This document shows positions 10,290 through 18,743 of a stretch of DNA of 64,000 nt, piece by piece (the first letter of the stretch is position 1; each line of letters opens with the position of its first letter). The stretch is taken from positions 29,195 through 93,194 of the forward strand of contig CAYNML010000011.1 in the NCBI GenBank assembly GCA_964398185.1. Direction: 5' to 3'. Below the pieces are notes generated by a model, which saw only the letters and a list, made by a program, of their open reading frames with translations, had not been told where the DNA came from and ran no database searches. The DNA is from Fen-1058 sp964398185. GTDB lineage: Bacteria > Chloroflexota > Anaerolineae > Fen-1058. The position numbers and the translations under genes were made by a program.

Positions 10290-11206
10290 TAGCGATCCTC
10301 CCTGGTGCGTCGCGCGGCGATCGTAATCTCGCCCATCGGAAAACGCACTGCGATACGTCGCAGCCACGCCTGCTGCGCCAGACGCTGCGCCACACGCCCG
10401 AGCCAGCCCGGATACTGTGACAGGCGCACCAGCACGTTCGTCACCGAGAAATGCACCCAGTTCGATCGGGCGCGGACCAGCTCAAAGCCCTCTTGCGTCA
10501 ACAACGGCGCCAGTGTTTCGTGTGAGAAGTACCAGAGATGCTCGCGCAGCAACAAGACCCAACGCTTGCCCATCAACCGCGCCACCCAACTTCGCTCGTC
10601 GGGTACGTTCAGAAAGAGCCAGCCCTCCGGTGTCAGCCAGGTGCGTACTTGCTGCAAGGCGTTGCGTGGCGAATGGACGTGCTCCAGCACGTCCCACAAC
10701 GTGATCGCGTCAAAACTCGCCGGGGCAAAGTGCTGATCCTCCAACAGGCCGGTGACGAAAGTAGCGCGCGGACAGCGTTCGCGCGCGCGTGTGATGGCCC
10801 AGTTGGACACTTCGAGGCCGGTGACCTGCCATCCCGCTTGATCGGCGGCGGCGACGAACATGCCCGAAGCACAGCCCACATCCAGCAGGCGGCCGCGCTG
10901 CGCTTGAAACTGCTCAACCCAGCGTAAGAACGCGCGCGCCGTGCGCAAGCGATTCTCGTCTTCAACATCGTAGGTCGCGTCTTCCAGCGCGGCGTAAACC
11001 CGGGCCAGCGTCGCCTCATTATCACGTGGATTGGTCAGCAGCAGGCCGCATTGGCGGCAGCGCATGGTATTGAGGTAGCCCGCTCGTGTGCGCGAGGAAG
11101 AATAGTATGTCGCCGGATCCGCTTCGGGATCAGTGATGGTGGCGGGATAGACCAGCGCGAAGTCGGTTCCGCCGCATACGGCGCACGGCACAGTCGTCAA
11201 TGTCAT
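10289..11206 (-). CDS. Class I SAM-dependent methyltransferase with N-terminal zinc knuckle
   Basis: The protein has 305 residues. An N-terminal metal-binding pair of CxxC motifs (CAVC near residue 8 and CRQC near 51, followed by GLLLTNPR) precedes a Rossmann methyltransferase domain. That domain has motif I LLDVGCASGMFV and the later ITLWDVLEHVHSP block of the Methyltransf_23 type. Proteins of this layout commonly occur in polysaccharide and surface-glycan clusters, where they methylate sugars or lipid carriers. It overlaps the FAD enzyme gene upstream by four bases and the GT87 gene downstream by one base, so it is within one operon. It resembles the methyltransferase at 26712-27617. Confidence 0.82.
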   Translation of the reverse strand: MTLTTVPCAVCGGTDFALVYPATITDPEADPATYYSSSRTRAGYLNTMRCRQCGLLLTNPRDNEATLARVYAALEDATYDVEDENRLRTARAFLRWVEQFQAQRGRLLDVGCASGMFVAAADQAGWQVTGLEVSNWAITRARERCPRATFVTGLLEDQHFAPASFDAITLWDVLEHVHSPRNALQQVRTWLTPEGWLFLNVPDERSWVARLMGKRWVLLLREHLWYFSHETLAPLLTQEGFELVRARSNWVHFSVTNVLVRLSQYPGWLGRVAQRLAQQAWLRRIAVRFPMGEITIAARRTREDR

Positions 11207-12531
11207 GCGCCGACATCCTCGCGCCAGCAGCGCGCCGCGATGCGCCCCTGCTCGATGGCGGCGCTCAGTGTGCGATCTTCGGGGTAGAACTGCGTTGAGT
11301 CGGTGACGTACAGGCCGCGCAGCGGGGTGCGGTGCGGCGGGATCAACTCAGCGAAGCGGGTGCTGCACACCGCCTGCGCGTACGGCGCGCGCGTGATGAA
11401 CCACTGCTTGATCCAGCTCTCGTCGAAGGCCGGGTTCACCAGCTGCAGCATGGCGCAGTACTCGGCATACAATTGATTGTCGCTGTAGCTGTAGCGCGGC
11501 TCAGTCGTGGGTAGATAGTACGGCACGTAGATCAAATTCAAGCCTGCGTCGCGCAGGTGCTGATTCAAGTTGGTCAGTTCGATGATGCCGTTGAAACTGA
11601 TGCGCGGGTCGTTAATGTTGAGCCAGAAGTTGTGACTGAACGGTTGCCGCAAGCTAAAGAGCGCGCACACCACACCGATGTACTTCACCTGCCGCGCTCT
11701 GGCAAAATACTCGGTCAACTGGCCGGGGACCAGCCGATCAAGCGCTGGCAACGCCACGGTAGAGATCACGGCATCGCACGGCAGACGGCCATCCTCCAGT
11801 TCGACTGCGCTCACGGTTTGATCTTCAAGCTCGATCGATTTTACTGGCGTCCCCGTGCGCACCGTGACGTTGGGCTGCTGTTGCAGCCATTCGGCCAGGC
11901 GATTGACCAGCGTCGCCGAGCCGTGCGTGAGATAGCCAAACGCTTCACGTCCCCACAGCTGCTGCCGCGAACGCGCCACGCGCCAGATGCGATGCCAGAT
12001 CCACGCCGCCGAGATCGTGTCGTAGTAGTCGCCGAACTTGATGCGCAGCAGCGGATGCCAGATGACGTTGTATGCTTCTTCGCCGATGTTTTCGATGAGC
12101 CACGCCTTGGCCGGAAACTCGTCGAGCCACCGCCAGTTCGAACGGTAGCGCGAGCGCAGGATGTGCAGGCCAAAGCGCACCCGCTGGATGAGGGGCACCG
12201 CGTTGAAGCGCAGGAGATCGATCGGGGTGCCGAAGCCGTAGAGCTGGCCATTGTGATAAAACGAGGTCTGCGTGTGCCGCCAGTGCAGCTGATCGCCCAA
12301 TCCCAATTCCGTCACCAGATCGACCAGATGTCGATCGGAGCGGCAGATGAAGTGATAAAAGGCTTCAACGGTCTCGCCGTTAAGCGTTAGCGAACTTGCC
12401 AATCCGCCCAACACCGGGGCGTTATCGATCAGCGTCACGCGCTGTCCGGTGCGCGCCAGATCGTAAGCCGCGGTCAGGCCGGCCAGCCCGCCGCCGATGA
12501 CCACCACGTGTGGCTGCGTCTTAGTGTTCAT
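11203..12531 (-). CDS. NAD(P)/FAD-dependent amine-oxidase-like oxidoreductase
   Basis: The 442-residue start at ATG 12531 immediately precedes the FAD-binding fold (VVVIGGGLAGLTAAYDLARTGQRVTLID), making it preferable to a start 33 codons earlier. The family is the flavin amine oxidase/phytoene desaturase/UDP-galactopyranose mutase-like superfamily. Visible are the GGLAS motif after the Rossmann fold, the substrate region EAFYHFICRSDRHL and the C-terminal FAD-contact segment GLYVTDSTQFYPEDRTLSAAIEQG. Members of this subgroup are frequent in glycan clusters, often annotated as protoporphyrinogen-oxidase-like. The substrate is unknown. The start overlaps the preceding gene by 11 bases. Confidence 0.8.
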   Translation of the reverse strand: MNTKTQPHVVVIGGGLAGLTAAYDLARTGQRVTLIDNAPVLGGLASSLTLNGETVEAFYHFICRSDRHLVDLVTELGLGDQLHWRHTQTSFYHNGQLYGFGTPIDLLRFNAVPLIQRVRFGLHILRSRYRSNWRWLDEFPAKAWLIENIGEEAYNVIWHPLLRIKFGDYYDTISAAWIWHRIWRVARSRQQLWGREAFGYLTHGSATLVNRLAEWLQQQPNVTVRTGTPVKSIELEDQTVSAVELEDGRLPCDAVISTVALPALDRLVPGQLTEYFARARQVKYIGVVCALFSLRQPFSHNFWLNINDPRISFNGIIELTNLNQHLRDAGLNLIYVPYYLPTTEPRYSYSDNQLYAEYCAMLQLVNPAFDESWIKQWFITRAPYAQAVCSTRFAELIPPHRTPLRGLYVTDSTQFYPEDRTLSAAIEQGRIAARCWREDVGA

Positions 12532-13477
12532 GTTTCCGCCGTCGGTACCAATCGCGCGCGATCGGCCAGTAGATCCACACCAGCAGCAAGGCGGGGAGCA
12601 GGGCAACGATATTCCAACCCAGCGGCCCAACGAGCCAGACCAGGTAGCCGGTGAATCCGAAGATATACGCCCAACCCGGCACCGCCATGCACAGCAGCAG
12701 AATGGTGCTGTAATACGGCATGTACGTAATCGCCAGGCAGGCCGTTGCCGTCAATGCGATGAGGCGCTGCTGCCGCGTCAGCGGCACGAGCAAAGCCGGA
12801 ATAAACAACGGCAGTGCGATCAACCCGATCGAGGCATTCCAGTTATCGTAGTGCCGATCGCCCACGAAATTGCTGAGCGCCTGCCAGTACCACCACGGCC
12901 ACGGCCCCCAGACGATCACCGTCGCGATCAACGTCGCCACCATCGCCGCCGCGGCTTTCCATTTTTCACAGCCCAGCCACCACCACAACGCCGCCACCGG
13001 AATGAGGCTGGCTTGCGGCTTGAAGGTGGCCATCATCAAGGCGACCCACATCAGCAGCCACGTCCGGTTTTGCAGCGCATAATAGCCCAGCACCAGCCCC
13101 AGCGCCGCCCAGCCTTCCAGCTGTCCCCACCAGAGAATCCACGCCATGTGCGAGGAGAGGATCACCAGGGTGGGGCGTCCGCCGAAGAGATACGCCGCCC
13201 AAATCGTCGCGCCCAGCGTGAAGGCCATGAAAGCCAGATAACCCCAACGGCCCGGCATGGTCACGAACGGCGCCATGAACCAATTCTGCCACAGCGGGTT
13301 CAACGTCCACGTGCGCTCCGGTACTTCGGCGATCCGTTCGGGGTGAATGACCATGTCGGTGTAGGCGCGCTTGTAGTCATCACCCGGGCCGATGAAGGCG
13401 TACACCGACCACAGGCCGATAGCCACGATGATGGCGATCATGAGTTCGCGCCGTGAACGGCGTACGGTGAGTTCCAT
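12521..13477 (-). CDS. Polytopic membrane protein, GT87-like
   Basis: This 318-residue protein has about eight to nine hydrophobic helices. Following the first helix is a loop with GPGDDYKRAYTDMV and NPLWQNWFMAPFVTMPG, a DD pair where GT-C enzymes place their acidic motif. Later, HMAWILWWGQLEGWAALGLVLGYYAL and MMATFKPQASLIP resemble GT87/DUF2029 segments (Q.ea...l.ll...a and KPQ). It is shorter than typical GT87 proteins. The stop overlaps the FAD enzyme start by 11 bases. A glycosyltransferase role is inferred from motif and context only. Confidence 0.6.
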   Translation of the reverse strand: MELTVRRSRRELMIAIIVAIGLWSVYAFIGPGDDYKRAYTDMVIHPERIAEVPERTWTLNPLWQNWFMAPFVTMPGRWGYLAFMAFTLGATIWAAYLFGGRPTLVILSSHMAWILWWGQLEGWAALGLVLGYYALQNRTWLLMWVALMMATFKPQASLIPVAALWWWLGCEKWKAAAAMVATLIATVIVWGPWPWWYWQALSNFVGDRHYDNWNASIGLIALPLFIPALLVPLTRQQRLIALTATACLAITYMPYYSTILLLCMAVPGWAYIFGFTGYLVWLVGPLGWNIVALLPALLLVWIYWPIARDWYRRRKHEH

Positions 13478-13510
13478 AAGCGCACCGCCTTACAGTGAAT
13501 CGATCAAGTA

Positions 13511-14584
13511 TCAGCGCCGCAGCCGTCTGACTTGTCGCCACACGAAATCACCAACGGCGATGGTGTCGTGATCGGCGCACGGCTCGGGAGAAACAATCGC
13601 TAACGCCAACGCCAGGCCGAACATGCTCAAATGATACAGTGAAATCATCGGATTGATGAAGTCGTAGATGTTCGGAATTGGATAAGCGGGCGGCGCCAGC
13701 GCCATGCTGGCCAACCCCGCCGAAAAGAGAATTACGATCGGAATCGCCACCCGCGCACGGACAGCGCACAACGCCAGAAAGATCGGGATGCCCGGCATCG
13801 CATACAGCGCGAGGATGCCGCCCAGCAAGCCGCCCAACTGCCAGTATTTCCAACGCCGGGCCAGCACCACGCCCACCGCGACAACCGCGGCGAACACCGG
13901 CCCGAACTTGCCCAGCAACGATTGCGACGCTTCCGATTGCGAACGCGGCGGATCGGCCATCAGGTGGCGTACCCACTCAGGCCATAACGGCGCGAACAGC
14001 AGACCATATACCACCACGGCGATCAGCGCACCCTTCCAATCGTGCCGCAAGAGCACGTACAGGCCCACGATAAAAATCCCCGCTTGCGGTTTGATCATCA
14101 GCAAACCGTAGGCGATGACGCGCAGCAGCAGTCCGCCACGCTTTTCCCGCCGCGCATCTGCCGCAAACAATAGTAGCAAGCCGCCGCCGATAATCAACAT
14201 ATCGATGTTCCCGGCGGCGATCAAATACAGCAGAATATTCGTGCCGAACCATGCCAACCCGACCCACGTCTTCTGATAGAACGCCGTTGCCATCAGCAAG
14301 GCGCCACCGATGGTCAGTAGAATCTTCGGGGTGATGAACAACATCGGCCACAGGAACAGCACGGTATGCGGCGGATTGTAGTAATCATGCAGATTGACAG
14401 CGGGTGACCACGGATTCACGCCGACCAGAATCGCACGCACACCGGACAGGATCGCTTCAAAATCAAAAGTACTCGTAAAGAAGATCGAAACAGCCGCCGT
14501 CATGAACGTCAGGCCGCTGAGAAATCCCAGCAAGGCCCGCGCGCCGCTCGAGACTGGCCGCGCCCGCATTGGCAAGGTAGTCAT
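13511..14584 (-). CDS. GT87-like polytopic membrane protein
   Basis: The 357-residue protein uses ATG 14584, whose ATGA overlaps the stop of the upstream gene. Helix 1 is followed by the loop LSGVRAILVGVNPWSPAVNLHDYYNPPHTVLFLWPM, the equivalent of the donor-binding first loop in GT87 proteins. Later, GLLMIKPQAGIFIVGLYVLL provides the KPQ signature shared with the proteins at 12521-13477 and 18721-19824. There are about nine helices in all. It probably belongs to the same mannosyltransferase-like superfamily. Substrate unknown. Confidence 0.62.
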   Translation of the reverse strand: MTTLPMRARPVSSGARALLGFLSGLTFMTAAVSIFFTSTFDFEAILSGVRAILVGVNPWSPAVNLHDYYNPPHTVLFLWPMLFITPKILLTIGGALLMATAFYQKTWVGLAWFGTNILLYLIAAGNIDMLIIGGGLLLLFAADARREKRGGLLLRVIAYGLLMIKPQAGIFIVGLYVLLRHDWKGALIAVVVYGLLFAPLWPEWVRHLMADPPRSQSEASQSLLGKFGPVFAAVVAVGVVLARRWKYWQLGGLLGGILALYAMPGIPIFLALCAVRARVAIPIVILFSAGLASMALAPPAYPIPNIYDFINPMISLYHLSMFGLALALAIVSPEPCADHDTIAVGDFVWRQVRRLRR

Positions 14585-15927
14585 GCTTGCTCCACGCGAG
14601 CTGGTGTCTGCGATCGCATCCGGTGGATCGCTTGCCACACGGAATGCAACTGCGTCAGCAGAAACACGTACAGCACCGGTTCCAGGAAAAACTTGTATCG
14701 CATATTCTCGCCCATCTCAAAACCCACCGACAAAACCAGAAGGGCGGCCGCCGGTAACAACAGTGCTAGGCCCTGCCGCAGATGGCCGCGCCCATCGTAG
14801 CGCAGCCACCACACGGTGGCCAACAACACCGCCAGCAACAACAGCCCGCCCGAGAACAACGTGTTGTACAGCCCGCGCCACGGCAATTGATCGGCGATAA
14901 CGTGCGGCGTGGTGAATTGCGCCGATGGCCGCAGGTAGTTGACGAAGTTGGAGAAGTAGGCAAACAGCGTATCCCCGATCGGTTTACTCAGCCACCGCGG
15001 CCAACAAGTGTTGAGCAACATCTGATGCCGTTTCAAGAAGAACATGGTGTTGAAGTTCTCTACGCCGAGCACCTTCACCGGGTTAGTCAACACGCCCACG
15101 TTGGCGGGCGGCGGCAGCGGTTCACCGACATCGGGAAAGCGATCGAGATAGTCGCCCAGGCCGTGATAGCAGTTCAAGCCCGCAAACGACGACGTGTACG
15201 TGACGCCAAACAACGTCGCCTGCTTCAACGTGTAAAATCCCATCACCGCGCCGACAATGGCCGCGAACATCGCCACTTTACGCCACGGCACGCGCAGCAG
15301 CCACAGCACGATCACATACAATAGCAGGAACGGCCACTGCACCAGCGCACGCGTCAAGTAAAGCAGCACCACCGAGCTCGCTAGTGGCACGATCGAACCG
15401 CCACGCTTCGCCAACTTCCACAACGCGTAATACGACCACGCGATCAGGAACGAGAACAGCACCGTGCTCTCCAAAAACGTCGCGTAAAAGATCGCCGCCG
15501 GGTGCAGCAAAAACCCGATCGAGCCGACCACGCCCCACCGGACATTGATCGCTTGCACGAGCCAGTGGCACAGCAGCGCGCCCAAGCCCGCATAGACAAA
15601 GGCCCACACTAAGTACAGCGCACGATCGACGTTGACCACCAGTGCGCGCGCCTCGACCGTGGGCCACAACTGCGTCAGCGCCGCACGGATCGCGTCGAGC
15701 AGCGGCGGCTGCACGTGCAGATACCACAACGACGCCAGCGGCTCGGCACGCAGATCGGTCACCGAGACGGTCTGCATCATATCTTCCGACGACCAGCGTT
15801 GAAAATACACGCCGTCGATCGCCTGCGGCTGCATGAGCCATTCAAGGCACAGGATGAACACCAGTCCGCCGACAAACACAGCTGGTGCCGGATTCTGTTT
15901 CAGGGCTTGCCAGATTCTGCGAATCAT
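14581..15927 (-). CDS. Polytopic membrane protein (intact paralogue of 17399-18743)
   Basis: The protein has 448 residues and about ten helices. An N-terminal anchor is followed by DGVYFQRWSSEDMMQ and EPLASLWYLHVQPPLLD, then GSIGFLLHPAAIFYATFLES. The C-terminus ends with GFEMGENMRYKFFLEPVLYVF. The arrangement (acidic first loop, H.QPPL loop) fits a GT-C-type glycosyltransferase or oligosaccharide-handling protein, but I do not recognise a named family. A second copy 1.5 kb upstream is nearly colinear along its length and differs by a two-base deletion. The Shine-Dalgarno site of this gene is weak (ACCGAG). Confidence 0.6.
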   Translation of the reverse strand: MIRRIWQALKQNPAPAVFVGGLVFILCLEWLMQPQAIDGVYFQRWSSEDMMQTVSVTDLRAEPLASLWYLHVQPPLLDAIRAALTQLWPTVEARALVVNVDRALYLVWAFVYAGLGALLCHWLVQAINVRWGVVGSIGFLLHPAAIFYATFLESTVLFSFLIAWSYYALWKLAKRGGSIVPLASSVVLLYLTRALVQWPFLLLYVIVLWLLRVPWRKVAMFAAIVGAVMGFYTLKQATLFGVTYTSSFAGLNCYHGLGDYLDRFPDVGEPLPPPANVGVLTNPVKVLGVENFNTMFFLKRHQMLLNTCWPRWLSKPIGDTLFAYFSNFVNYLRPSAQFTTPHVIADQLPWRGLYNTLFSGGLLLLAVLLATVWWLRYDGRGHLRQGLALLLPAAALLVLSVGFEMGENMRYKFFLEPVLYVFLLTQLHSVWQAIHRMRSQTPARVEQA

Positions 15928-16044
15928 ACTCGGTCAGTTCAAGGCACGGCGCGCCGCGTGCGCAACCGCCACCCCATTAGGGTTTGTCAAAGAATAAGTT
16001 GTTCATTTGCGATGATCAAGCCGTTACAGCGCACGCCATGCCAA

Positions 16045-16178
16045 GTCATTCCCGCGCGTTTTCGCCTAGCGCGCTCCCGCCGCATAGCGGCGGACAGAGC
16101 GTGGCGGGAATCCACGGGACATCAGCGTGATTTGCCTAGCGCCAAGCTGGATGCCCGATCAAAGCATTCGGGCATGAC
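16045..16178. repeat. Dispersed double-hairpin repeat, copy 1 (134 bp)
   Basis: The element begins GTCATTCCCGCG and ends CGGGCATGAC, so its ends are inverted copies (GTCAT[T/G]CCCG). It contains internal complementary blocks: TCATTCCCGC with GCGGGAATCCA, then CTGGATGCCCGA with TCGGGCATGAC. This copy also holds an extra CCGCCGCATAGCGGCGG stem. Two more copies are at 31812-31907 and 53088-53182. It is a MITE- or REP-like element with no coding capacity. Its right end is read into the small gene at 16136-16531. The rest of the 15928-16135 interval shows nothing else clear. Confidence 0.8.
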
Positions 16179-16531
16179 GTGCGAATCGACCAAGTTATTT
16201 CTTGACAAATCCTTAAGCTCAGCAAGGTCAGTAAACCCGCTACCGGCAGGGCCGCGCCCACCGCTCCGATCGAGTAGTAGAGCTGTTCGAGAACTGGTGT
16301 TGGCAAAATGATCGCAAACAACGCCAGATAGCAGCATTTCCAGTCAAACCCTACTGGTATCAAGAGTGCCACCAAATACAGGCATACATATCCGATTGCC
16401 ACCAGCGCCAGGAAACGAAGCAGACTAATCATTTCGAGACGCTCAGCACTCGGACGCCGCGCCTGCTTGGTAAGCCAGTTGCGGTAGTCCTGTTGGCTTT
16501 TATCTAATTCTGATTGCAGCCAGGTGGGCAT
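16136..16531 (-). CDS. Small hypothetical membrane protein, 3' end formed by a repeat
   Basis: The reading frame gives 131 residues with a GGAG site seven bases before ATG 16531. Residues 1-35 are charged and helical (LQSELDKSQQDYRNWLTKQA); two to three hydrophobic segments follow (FLALVAIGYVCLYLVALL, YLALFAIILP, VGAALPVAGLLTLLSL). I do not recognise the family. The last 14 or so codons (RTSCPNALIGHPAWR) and the stop are inside the dispersed repeat at 16045-16178. The natural C-terminus was therefore probably lost or replaced when the repeat arrived. It is likely a remnant or a tolerated tail change. Confidence 0.5.
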   Translation of the reverse strand: MPTWLQSELDKSQQDYRNWLTKQARRPSAERLEMISLLRFLALVAIGYVCLYLVALLIPVGFDWKCCYLALFAIILPTPVLEQLYYSIGAVGAALPVAGLLTLLSLRICQEITWSIRTSCPNALIGHPAWR

Positions 16532-16570
16532 GTCATCGCTCCATTCTAAAGAATCAATTCTCCCTTCGGC

Positions 16571-17350
16571 TTAACTCACCCGCCGGTAGCGCTCTCGGAA
16601 CGACACAAACTGCCGGCTGCGATAGAGGCCGGCGCGGTGCAGGCGATACCGCGCCACCAGCCACAGGATGCTGAAGCCATAGCGTGAGCTGGCCAGCAGA
16701 CCCGCCGACGACGCTTCAGGAAAATACCGCACCGGCACTGGAATCTCTTTGATGCGATAACCCGCCTCGACCACTTGCGCCACAATGTCTTGATCGAAGA
16801 TGAAGTTGTCGGAATTGGCGCGAAAATTAATGCTTTCCAGCACTTCGCGCCGGTAGGCGCGATACCCGGTGTGGAACTCGGACAGGTGCAGCCCGAACGC
16901 GCGATTCTCCACGCCAGTCAGAAACTTGTTAGCCAGATACTTCCACCACGGCATGCCCTGCCGGTACGCCGAGACGCCCATCATGCGCGACCCGAAAACC
17001 ACGTCGGCCTCATCCTGCTCGATCGGCCTGATCATCTCCGGCAGTAGGCGCGGATCGTACTGGTAGTCCGGATGCACCATCACGATGATGGTTGCCCCGG
17101 CGCGCAGCGCCTCGGTATAGCAGGTCTTTTGATTGCCGCCATAGCCGAAGTTGCGCGAATGGACAAAGACCGTCAGCCCCAGCTCGCGCGCCACCCGCAC
17201 CGTTTCGTCGCGACTGGCGTCGTCCACCAGGATGATCTCGCCAATGTCGCCGCGCGGCAGATCGTCATACGTGATCTTCAACGTCTTGGCGGCATTGTAC
17301 GCCGGCATCACGACGACAACTTTGCGCGGCAGGGTGAGTGAAAAGAGCAT
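16571..17350 (-). CDS. Family 2 glycosyltransferase (DPM1/DPG-synthase-like)
   Basis: The protein has 259 residues. ATG 17350 is chosen for its CAGGAG site at 7-base spacing; an ATG 11 codons upstream lacks one. The GT-A fold is clear: VVVVMPAYNAAKTL, then ILVDDASRDETV, then NFGYGGNQKTCYTEAL and the acidic VMVHPDYQYDP near the metal site. TGYRAYRREVLESI and the acceptor-loop region follow. There are no obvious transmembrane helices. Such enzymes load a nucleotide sugar onto polyprenyl phosphate on the cytoplasmic side. The product would feed the GT-C-type proteins around it (inference). Confidence 0.85.
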   Translation of the reverse strand: MLFSLTLPRKVVVVMPAYNAAKTLKITYDDLPRGDIGEIILVDDASRDETVRVARELGLTVFVHSRNFGYGGNQKTCYTEALRAGATIIVMVHPDYQYDPRLLPEMIRPIEQDEADVVFGSRMMGVSAYRQGMPWWKYLANKFLTGVENRAFGLHLSEFHTGYRAYRREVLESINFRANSDNFIFDQDIVAQVVEAGYRIKEIPVPVRYFPEASSAGLLASSRYGFSILWLVARYRLHRAGLYRSRQFVSFRERYRRVS

Positions 17351-17398
17351 CGCGTGGCTCCTGTGCGCCGTGCTGAGCCGCACAGCGCAGCCTCATCG

Positions 17399-18743
17399 TC
17401 ATGCTTCGGTCGCACGCGCCTGACGCCGCAGATGCGTGTCATGGATCGTTTGCCAGACGGCCCGCAGCTGCGACAGCAGGAACACATACAGCATCGGTTC
17501 CAAAAAGAACTTGTAGCGCATATTCTCGCCCATCTCAAAACCCACCGACAGCGCCAGCAGCGCGGCGGCGGGCAGCAACAAAGCCAGACCTCGGCGAAGT
17601 TCCACGGCCATCATGACGCAGCCACCACAGCGCTGCCGCGCCTGACAACAGCACCAGCGGCAGACCCGAGAACACCGCATTGTACAGACCGCGCCACGGC
17701 AGCTGATCGGCGATGACGTGCGGCGTGGTGAATTGCGCCGACGGCTTGAGATAATTGACAAAGTTCACCAGATAGGCTGCCGCCGTCTCGCCCAACGGTT
17801 TGCTCAACCAGCGCGGCAGACAACCGGCCAGCAGCAATTGATGCTGCCTGAGATACCACATCGTGTTGAAGTTGTCCACACCCGACACCTTGGCCGGATT
17901 TGTCAACACCCCCGCGTTGGCTGGCGGCGGCCGCGGCTCACCGACTTCAGGATAGCGATCGAGATAGTCGCCCAGGCCGTGATAGCAATTCAGGCCCGCA
18001 AACGACGAGGTGTACGTGATGTCGAACAGCGTCACTTGCTTCAACGTATACAGGCCCATCACCGCTCCGACAAGCGCCACGAATACGGCCGTCTTGCGCC
18101 ACGGCACGCGCAGCAACCACAACACGATCACATACAACAGCAGGAACGGCCATTGCACCAGTGCGCGCGTCAAATACAGCAGCACCACCGCGATCGCCAG
18201 GGGCGCGATCGATCCGCTGCATTGCGCGATCTTCCAGAGCGCATAATACGACCACGTGATCAGGAACGAAAACAACAGTGTGCTTTCCAGAAACGTCGCA
18301 TAAAAGATGGCCGCCGGGTGCAGCAAAAACCCGATCGATCCCACGACGCCCCAGCGGACATTGATCATCTGCGTCAGCCAGTGACACAGCAGCGCCCCCA
18401 GCCCCGCATAGATCACCGCCCCCACCACATATAGTCCACGATCGACGTTGACCACCAGCGCGCGCGCATCAGCCGTTGGCCACAACTGTGCCAGTGCTGC
18501 GCGGAGGGCGTCCAGCAGCGGCGGCTGCACGTGCAGGTAATACAGCGACGCCAGCGGCTCGGCGCGCAGATCGACCACCGAGACCGTCTGCATCATGTCT
18601 TCCGACGACCAGCGTTGGAAGTAAACGCCGTCCAGCGCCTGCGGCTGCATCACCCACAGCAGGCCCAGCATGAAGACCAGGCCCAGCACGAAGATCGCCG
18701 CAGACGGATGGCGGGCGAGCTTACGTTGCGCTGCGCGAAACAT
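17399..18743 (-). pseudogene. Frameshifted paralogue of the membrane protein at 14581-15927
   Basis: The frame opens at ATG 18743 (MFRAAQRKLARHPSAAIF) and parallels the 14581-15927 protein to WWLRHDGRG. It then shifts near 17600. The downstream frame resumes exactly as the paralogue does: LRRGLALLLPAAALLALSVGF, MGENMRYKFFLEP, and a stop at 17399. The intact paralogue spans 1347 bases and this copy 1345, so a two-base deletion (loss of most of a His codon) explains the break. Without it the product would be 448 residues. As read, translation ends after about 402 residues with a missense tail. It could be a true pseudogene or an assembly error. The start overlaps the upstream gene by 23 bases. 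Confidence 0.8.

Noticed and set aside
12497..13456. Plus-strand open frame of 319 codons
   Set aside because: Antisense to the GT87-like gene; composition dominated by His, Arg, Pro and Gln.
17590..17610. Programmed ribosomal frameshift in the membrane-protein copy
   Set aside because: No slippery heptamer or downstream structure is apparent, and the exact 2-base length difference from the paralogue favours deletion or sequencing error.
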